From NCBI GenBank assembly GCA_946648015.1, contig CAMPCZ010000003.1, positions 1 through 39,397 on the forward strand: a stretch of DNA of 39,397 nucleotides. Reading direction: 5' to 3'. The notes under the pieces are model-generated. The model did no database searches. It worked only from the letters and a program-made list of their open reading frames with translations, and was not told the origin of the DNA. This DNA is from an uncultured Clostridia bacterium. Its GTDB lineage: Bacteria > Bacillota > Clostridia > Christensenellales > CAG-1252. How positions within the stretch are numbered: the first letter of the stretch is position 1; each line of letters begins with the position of its first letter. Made by a program: the position numbers and the translations under genes. Positions 34,620-39,397 of the stretch are shown here, in pieces.

Positions 34620-34629
34620 ATCTATATAA

Positions 34630-34641
34630 GCGCATATGCGC
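34630..34641 (+). repeat. Leader palindrome of the lipoprotein gene
   Basis: The 12-base palindrome GCGCATATGCGC lies between the predicted start point and the GGGAGG ribosome binding site. Confidence 0.45.
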
Positions 34642-34652
34642 GGGAGGCAGTT

Positions 34653-35651
34653 ATGAAAAGATTTAGCATAGTCATTGCTGTATTGATGGTGGCGGTTTTG
34701 TGCCTTGCGGGGCTAACGGCTTGTTATCCGTCCAAACCCGCCAAACTCGACAAAGTGGTCGGTACGTACGAATTGATCGACTTTACGCGCACCTATAGCT
34801 CTGTCAACGCCGAAACGGGCGAGAGCGAATCGCAGGTGACCGACTATATTGCCGACAAGGGCGTCAAGGCCTATTTGGTTGTGCGCGCCGACGGTACGGG
34901 TTATTACGTCTACCAAGACAACGACACGCCGCTTTCGGCAAGGATAGTCAAAATCACCTATTCCTACGATGAAGAAGACCCCACTTTGGTGGAAAGCATC
35001 GTCTACGACAACGGCACCGCCTCTACGGGCGACGGCTACCCCGGCAAAGGGCGCGAACCGCTGGGCGTCTATTTCAAGGGACGCACCAAGGTGCTGTCCT
35101 ATTCATTGCCGGCGCTGTCGGGCAAGATACTCAAACGCGCCTATAGCCAGTCTGTCAAATACAGCCGCGTGGACAACGCCACCGACCTCAGCTACGTGCA
35201 AAAGCAGTTGGGCAAGACGCTTGCCGTGGCCGACTACGAGGTAGCCGGCTTGTCGGGCGTATTCTATTACCAAAGCCCCTACACGCCCGAGTATCCCTAC
35301 GTTTACTATATGATAGACTTGCGCGCCGCCGACAAAAAAGCGGACGTGTACTATATGTTCAAAGAGGACGAAGTTCCGCAAGAGCGTCGTGATTTGACCG
35401 TCAGTTTCGACGTGCCCGCCGACGCGCAGGAATACGGCGAGTATTATATTAAAGTGACGGTAGGCGACGACGTACTCTATGCGCCCTACAACAGCGGTAA
35501 GCCCGCTACTGCGTTGTGTCGGCTCGCCGAGGATAATGTAATAACGGAATGGTTCGACTACTATCGTGCGGGCGTCGATATAGCCTCGCTGCAGCAGCAG
35601 GGCCAAAGTGCATATGCCGAGTATAAGGCCTCCGTTGCCGAGGTCGAATAA
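34653..35651 (+). CDS. Lipoprotein of unknown function
   Basis: 332 aa. A basic start, a hydrophobic stretch (residues 5-20) and lipobox LTAC give acylation at Cys24, so the protein is anchored outside the membrane. The rest is rich in Tyr, Asp and Gly, with beta-strand-like segments such as VVGTYELIDFTR and YLVVRADGTGYYVYQD. These recall lipocalin-like or DUF4923-like secreted repeats, but no family is recognised. A possible repeat of the GTYELID/GVFYYQS type occurs near residue 205. It has its own strong promoter and terminator, so it is a single-gene unit and probably well expressed. Confidence 0.85.
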   Translation: MKRFSIVIAVLMVAVLCLAGLTACYPSKPAKLDKVVGTYELIDFTRTYSSVNAETGESESQVTDYIADKGVKAYLVVRADGTGYYVYQDNDTPLSARIVKITYSYDEEDPTLVESIVYDNGTASTGDGYPGKGREPLGVYFKGRTKVLSYSLPALSGKILKRAYSQSVKYSRVDNATDLSYVQKQLGKTLAVADYEVAGLSGVFYYQSPYTPEYPYVYYMIDLRAADKKADVYYMFKEDEVPQERRDLTVSFDVPADAQEYGEYYIKVTVGDDVLYAPYNSGKPATALCRLAEDNVITEWFDYYRAGVDIASLQQQGQSAYAEYKASVAEVE

Positions 35652-35667
35652 GAGGTATCGTTTTGCC

Positions 35668-35698
35668 GCAAAAACCCCGCCGTGGGCGGGGTTTTTGC
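35668..35698 (+). terminator. Terminator of the lipoprotein gene
   Basis: A 14-base-pair stem (35668-35681 with 35685-35698), GTG loop, with A and T runs in the arms. Confidence 0.85.
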
Positions 35699-35778
35699 TC
35701 GTTTTGGCGCCGAAAAGACAAATCATGGGGTATTGAGGTAAAAAATATTGCTTAATGGGTTAAAAATAAAATATTATA

Positions 35779-35787
35779 TGTTATAAT
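35779..35787 (+). promoter_or_regulatory. Extended -10 promoter of the second phosphatase gene
   Basis: TGT-TATAAT (-10 at 35782-35787) in an AT-rich stretch. The -35 is weak (TTAAAA at about 35760). Confidence 0.5.
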
Positions 35788-35819
35788 TGTATAGTATCAC
35801 AATGATATGGAGGTAGATT

Positions 35820-37883
35820 ATGCCCACCAAAAGCATACGCGAGATGAGCAAGTTCGAGTTGATGCACTACTCGTTGCGCGCAAGGACGTTTCACGCCATA
35901 TTGGTATTGTCGCTGGTGCTTTGCTCTTTTGCGCTCGGCTTCGGCATTTTTTTCTATGTGCGCGACGCGGTTACCCAAGTGGAGCATAGCGTATCGTCTT
36001 TGTCCGAGATGTGTGCCGACGTTATAGACGGCGACCAACTACGATCCTATCGCGATAGGGTTTTTGCGGACGACGAAACGGTACTGGAAGATACCGGGTA
36101 TCGCACTTTGTCATCCGTGTTGGCGTCGGTCGCTCAGCACAACGATCTCAGTTCCATTTTTATCGGTATGCCCACGCCGGACGCATTGCAATTCCGCTTT
36201 ATTCTCAATCCCGACGAGTCCAACAGCACGCAGAAAGCGGGTGTAACCATAGATATGGACGAGGGGCGCACCAGGACCTACCAAGGTATTGGCGACATCA
36301 ACAACGCCATTGTGCTCAAACTCACCGACGGCACCTATGCTTGCTCGGCGGGCGCGCCCGTTTTTGCCTCGGACGGCACCATAGCGGGCTACGTCGTTTG
36401 CAACGTGGCGCTGACGCATATCGTCGAGATGTCGCGCACGTTTGTGTGGCAATTCGTCGTGGTGTTGGCCATCATTACCTTCATAGTGGCATTTTTCGTT
36501 ACCTGGCACATCAAGCGCACCGTTGCCGCTCCCATCAATCGCTTGGCCACGGCCGCCGCGCAATACGTGCAGGACAAGCGCGAAGGTAAAGATACCACCG
36601 ATCATTTCGCTTCTCTCAACATCAAGACGGGCGATGAGATCGAAAACCTTTCCCTGATTATGAGCGATATGGAGCAGGACTTGAGCGAATACGAAAAGAA
36701 CCTGACTGCCACTACGGCCGAAAAGGAGCGCATTGGCGCCGAGCTCGACATTGCCAGCCAGATCCAAGAGGGAATGCTGCCCAACATCTTCCCGCCTTTC
36801 CCCGATAGGCACGAATTCGATATATACGCCACTATGCACCCCGCCAAAGAGGTGGGCGGCGATTTTTACGATTTCTTCCTTATCGATGACGACCACTTGG
36901 CGTTGGTGATAGCGGACGTATCGGGCAAGGGCGTGCCCGCCGCTATGTTTATGATGGCCAGCAAGATACTCATCTACAACTATGCCGTCATAGACGGTAC
37001 CTCGCCCGCACGCATTCTCGAAAAGGTCAATCACACCATTTGTCTCAACAACAAGGCCGATATGTTCGTAACGGTTTGGCTGGGCATTTTGGAGTTGTCC
37101 ACCGGTCGCCTCAGGGCCGCCAACGCCGGCCACGAGTTCCCTGTTGTCGAGCGAGTGGGCGCGGGTTACGAACTTTTGCGCGATAAGCACGGGGTCGTCA
37201 TCGGTGCAATGGACGGCGTGCGCTATTGTGATTACGACGTCGAATTGTCGGCCGGAGATAGCATTTTCGTGTATACGGACGGTGTGCCCGAGGCCACCGA
37301 CCGCGACAATAGTCAGTATGGCGTCGAGCGTATGCTTGCGGCGCTCAATCGCGTAAAAGGTGCCGAATGCCGCACCATTCTCGAGGCAGTCAAGGGCGAT
37401 ATAGACGCCTTTGTGGGTGAAGCGCCGCAATTTGATGACGTTACCATGCTTGGCGTGCGCTACAACGGCGCGGGTATGGCTCGCAAGACTTTATTGGCGC
37501 GCCCCGAGGCCTTGCCCGAAGTGCTGGCCTTTGTGGACGCAGCGTTGGAGGCTGCGGAGTGCGCGCCCAAGGCGCAAATGCAAATCGACGTTGCCGTAGA
37601 GGAACTATTCGTCAATATCGCCAGCTATGCCTACGGTGCCGAAAGAGGTACGGCTGTGGTGGGCGTTGGCATAGATCTGCCCACGCGTATGGCCACTATA
37701 ACCTTTGCCGACAGCGGCACACCCTACGATCCGTTTGCCAAGGCCGACCCCGACATCACGTTGTCGGCCGAAGAGCGATCGGTGGGCGGACTGGGCGTAT
37801 TTATGGTCAAAAAGACGATGGACGAAGTGGCATACGAGTACAAAAACGGCCAAAACGTTACCACAATCCGCAAAAAGATATAG
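35820..37883 (+). CDS. Membrane SpoIIE-type phosphatase with RsbW-like domain (second copy)
   Basis: 687 aa. Membrane segment at about 22-46, an extracytoplasmic sensor of about 155 residues, a second membrane segment at about 208-230, HAMP with coiled coil (230-320), a PP2C domain with KEVGGDFYDFF (about 342), ADVSGKGVPAAMFMM, NAGHEFP, YTDGVPEA and FDDVTM (about 538), then a C-terminal HATPase_c_2 domain with VEELFVNIASYAYG, DSGTPYDPF and GGLGVFMVKK. The G1 Asp is kept, unlike the copy at 9369. It has the same overall plan as that protein with a different sensor. GGAGG precedes the ATG. It heads a module with the genes at 38021 and 38631. Confidence 0.93.
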   Translation: MPTKSIREMSKFELMHYSLRARTFHAILVLSLVLCSFALGFGIFFYVRDAVTQVEHSVSSLSEMCADVIDGDQLRSYRDRVFADDETVLEDTGYRTLSSVLASVAQHNDLSSIFIGMPTPDALQFRFILNPDESNSTQKAGVTIDMDEGRTRTYQGIGDINNAIVLKLTDGTYACSAGAPVFASDGTIAGYVVCNVALTHIVEMSRTFVWQFVVVLAIITFIVAFFVTWHIKRTVAAPINRLATAAAQYVQDKREGKDTTDHFASLNIKTGDEIENLSLIMSDMEQDLSEYEKNLTATTAEKERIGAELDIASQIQEGMLPNIFPPFPDRHEFDIYATMHPAKEVGGDFYDFFLIDDDHLALVIADVSGKGVPAAMFMMASKILIYNYAVIDGTSPARILEKVNHTICLNNKADMFVTVWLGILELSTGRLRAANAGHEFPVVERVGAGYELLRDKHGVVIGAMDGVRYCDYDVELSAGDSIFVYTDGVPEATDRDNSQYGVERMLAALNRVKGAECRTILEAVKGDIDAFVGEAPQFDDVTMLGVRYNGAGMARKTLLARPEALPEVLAFVDAALEAAECAPKAQMQIDVAVEELFVNIASYAYGAERGTAVVGVGIDLPTRMATITFADSGTPYDPFAKADPDITLSAEERSVGGLGVFMVKKTMDEVAYEYKNGQNVTTIRKKI

Positions 37884-37914
37884 CGATAAGCGAGCAAATT
37901 GTCGCCAAAAGCAC

Positions 37915-37942
37915 TTGCGCCATTGTGGATATATGATATAAT
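37915..37942 (+). promoter_or_regulatory. Promoter of the ATPase-like/STAS gene pair
   Basis: TTGCGC (37915-37920), 16-base spacer, TGA-TATAAT (-10 at 37937-37942). Confidence 0.65.
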
Positions 37943-37946
37943 ATAA

Positions 37947-37986
37947 ATAGGCGACGTGCGGGGAAGTATCCGTGCGACTTGCCTAT
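37947..37986 (+). repeat. Structured leader before the ATPase-like gene
   Basis: ATAGGC (37947-37952) can pair with GCCTAT (37981-37986), enclosing GCGG/CCGT and a direct repeat of GTGCG. It begins at the predicted transcription start. Confidence 0.45.
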
Positions 37987-38020
37987 AGTATGCCTTGGGT
38001 ATAAAAAGAGGAGAATAGCA

Positions 38021-38620
38021 ATGAAATCGGATATTGTTCACGTTACAAACGGCGGCGTCGGTGTCCAAGACGCCTTTGCGCAGACCGAAAAAGTGGCCGA
38101 ATATAGGGGTTTAGACAAAAAAAGCACCCTGCATTTGCGCCTTTTTGCGGAAGAAATGATGGGTATGATGCAGGCTATCACCGGCGAGCATGAGGCCGAC
38201 TTTTGGTTGGAATCCGACGGGAGCGAAGTCTCCTTGCATCTAAGGGCCGAAACCATGATGAATACCGAGTTGCGCAAGAATTTGCTGGCTGCCTCCACCT
38301 CGGGCAAAAATGCCGCTGCCAAGGGCGTGATGGGCAAGATCAAGGATATTTTCGAGCGCTTTTTGGAGCCTGTGGACAACAGACCGTTGCCTGCGTCCGT
38401 CTACGTGGCCGGCACCACCTATATGGGCACGGATATGTTTGCCACTACAGGCATGTGTTTGTGGTCGCTCAATCAATATAAAGCTTCAATCCACGAGGAA
38501 AACGCACCCCAAGAAAGTTGGGACGAACTCGAAAAGTCGATAGTGTCCAAGTTGGCTGACGAAGTGAAGATCGCCATAGCCGACAACACCGTCGAAATGA
38601 TCATTTACAAGAAATTCTAA
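38021..38620 (+). CDS. Degenerate HATPase-like protein of a partner-switching module
   Basis: 199 aa from the ATG at 38021 (GAGGAG upstream). Residues about 30-80 resemble the helix and strand of RsbW-type ATPases (STLHLRLFAEEMMGMM, then EADFWLESDGSEVSLHL), but the N-box Asn is missing: EEMMGMM replaces ExxxN. No clear G1 or G2 motif follows. A central STSGKNAAAKGVMGKIKDIFERFLEP segment is conserved in character. It may bind a STAS protein without ATP turnover, or be an adaptor. It lies between the SpoIIE-type gene and the STAS gene, starting 10 bases before the latter. The family assignment is by resemblance only. Confidence 0.65.
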   Translation: MKSDIVHVTNGGVGVQDAFAQTEKVAEYRGLDKKSTLHLRLFAEEMMGMMQAITGEHEADFWLESDGSEVSLHLRAETMMNTELRKNLLAASTSGKNAAAKGVMGKIKDIFERFLEPVDNRPLPASVYVAGTTYMGTDMFATTGMCLWSLNQYKASIHEENAPQESWDELEKSIVSKLADEVKIAIADNTVEMIIYKKF

Positions 38621-38630
38621 GGAGGCGAAT

Positions 38631-38927
38631 ATGACTATCAATCAATCCCTGAATGGCACCGAACTTACCATTGCTTTGGCGGGCAGACTGGATACGACCA
38701 CATCGCCCGAGTTGGAGACCGCACTGCGCACTTCGCTCGAAGGCGTCACGTCCCTCATCTTTGATATGAAAGAGCTCGAATACATCTCTTCGGCAGGATT
38801 GCGCGTGTTGTTGAGCGCCCAAAAGACGATGAATCGCCAAGGCAAAATGAAGGTCGTCAACGTATGCGAGTTGGTCAACGAAGTGTTTGAGATCACGGGT
38901 TTCACCGACATTTTGACCATTGAATAA
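38631..38927 (+). CDS. STAS-domain anti-anti-sigma factor-like protein (second copy)
   Basis: 98 aa, the same length as the STAS protein at 9063 and sharing GRLDT and YISSAGLRVLL, with the phospho-acceptor Ser in the latter. AAGGAGG precedes the ATG, 10 bases after the preceding gene. The expected partners are the RsbW-like domain and PP2C domain of the protein at 35820, and possibly the degenerate ATPase upstream. Because the two STAS proteins are so alike, cross-talk with the exporter-linked module is possible. A terminator follows immediately. Confidence 0.93.
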   Translation: MTINQSLNGTELTIALAGRLDTTTSPELETALRTSLEGVTSLIFDMKELEYISSAGLRVLLSAQKTMNRQGKMKVVNVCELVNEVFEITGFTDILTIE

Positions 38928-38946
38928 TATTTTATAAAACCCATTT

Positions 38947-38969
38947 GCTTCCCGCATGGGAAGCTTTTT
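38947..38969 (+). terminator. Terminator of the second partner-switching module
   Basis: GCTTCCC (38947-38953), loop GCAT, GGGAAGC (38958-38964), followed by TTTTT. Confidence 0.9.
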
Positions 38970-38995
38970 GTTTGATAAACGACGACAAGGCCAAG

Positions 38996-39397
38996 ATGAG
39001 TACCGAAGAACAAAAACAAGACGTCATAGAGGATAATGGCGCAGGCGAGGCCGCACCGGTCGACGCGGACGCGTCTATATTGCCGATCGCCCCGGCGACA
39101 GATATGCAGTCGGGCCCAAGCGCCGCCGACGCCGCGGTAGCCGAGGCGGGGCTTTCCTCTTCGACAGAGACGACGGTCGAGCCTGTGTCCGATTTGGCTG
39201 CCGATACGGTGGTAGGCGTCGCCGATACTTCGGCTCTATGCACCGACCAAATCGAGTCTGCCGACGTGCCTTGTACCAAAACTGTCGACGTCGTGTCGCA
39301 AAAGCGCAAAAAGCTACGTTTGCACGAGATAACTGCCGAGCACGATATCCGTTTTCGCGGGCCGTTGTCCTATCGCCATTTGCGTATGTTCGCCTGG
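38996..39397 (+). CDS. Start of a protein with a long acidic N-terminus (partial)
   Basis: The frame opens at ATG 38996 (weak AAGG upstream) and runs off the window, showing 134 residues. The first 100 are Ala/Asp/Glu/Val/Thr-rich and low-complexity (MSTEEQKQDVIEDNGAGEAA...), probably disordered. Then comes a basic patch QKRKKLRLHE and a more conserved-looking RFRGPLSYRHLRMFAW, which reads like the approach to a first membrane helix. The gene starts 27 bases after the terminator of the STAS gene, with no clear promoter. Function cannot be called. A membrane protein that is the target of the switch is one possibility. Confidence 0.7.
   Translation, partial: MSTEEQKQDVIEDNGAGEAAPVDADASILPIAPATDMQSGPSAADAAVAEAGLSSSTETTVEPVSDLAADTVVGVADTSALCTDQIESADVPCTKTVDVVSQKRKKLRLHEITAEHDIRFRGPLSYRHLRMFAW

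Noticed and set aside
37947-37986. Riboswitch before the ATPase-like gene
   Set aside because: The leader is only about 70 bases and has no conserved aptamer features or terminator/anti-terminator pair that I recognise. Kept only as a structured leader.

Overview
The window looks like chromosomal DNA from an anaerobic member of the Clostridia (Bacillota), probably a gut commensal. The reasons are a rubrerythrin, SpoIIE/RsbW/STAS partner-switching proteins, a LytTR-GHKL two-component pair, AGGAGG-type ribosome binding sites, and an NRPS with the C-A-T-C-A-T-reductase layout known from gut Clostridia that make dipeptide aldehydes and pyrazinones. Species cannot be read from the sequence. No tRNA, rRNA, CRISPR array, IS element or phage gene was seen. 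Genes are tightly packed, and several promoters have an extended -10 (TGN-TATACT or TGN-TATAAT).

Region 1 (1-15606) is a natural-product locus. A promoter whose -10 lies inside a perfect inverted repeat drives a 2401-aa two-module NRPS with a terminal reductase. It is followed, overlapping or within 24 bases, by a MATE exporter carrying a fused RsbW/SpoIIAB-like ATPase domain, a STAS anti-anti-sigma protein, a membrane SpoIIE phosphatase that also carries an RsbW-like domain, and an Sfp-type phosphopantetheinyl transferase. A LytTR regulator and GHKL sensor kinase with their own promoter follow, then an SGNH hydrolase fused to a membrane domain. My reading is that this is a secreted peptide-aldehyde pathway whose exporter is wired directly into a partner-switching phospho-relay. 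This is the best candidate for an undescribed system here.

Region 2 (15607-25506) is mostly housekeeping and accessory genes: a GT4 glycosyltransferase with an alpha/beta hydrolase; a minus-strand MmcQ/YjbR protein with a sugar O-acetyltransferase; a TMEM175-type channel; a cupin; a DUF2130 nuclease-like protein; DUF1015; and a DUF3737-PatB/MalY pair. A possible DUF2798 membrane-protein remnant lies at 21880-22098.

Region 3 (25507-32361) holds a small membrane protein, then a three-gene operon with overlapping stop/start codons: mannose-6-phosphate isomerase, PfkB sugar kinase, GH38 alpha-mannosidase. Together they form a short route from mannosides to fructose-6-phosphate. Rubrerythrin and glutamate racemase follow on the minus strand.

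Region 4 (32362-39397) holds an EF-G-like GTPase with a degenerate G4 motif, an orphan lipoprotein, and a second partner-switching module: SpoIIE phosphatase plus RsbW-like domain, a degenerate ATPase-like protein, and STAS. The start of an acidic-N-terminus protein runs off the window end. No sigma factor is encoded in the window, so the targets of both switches are open.
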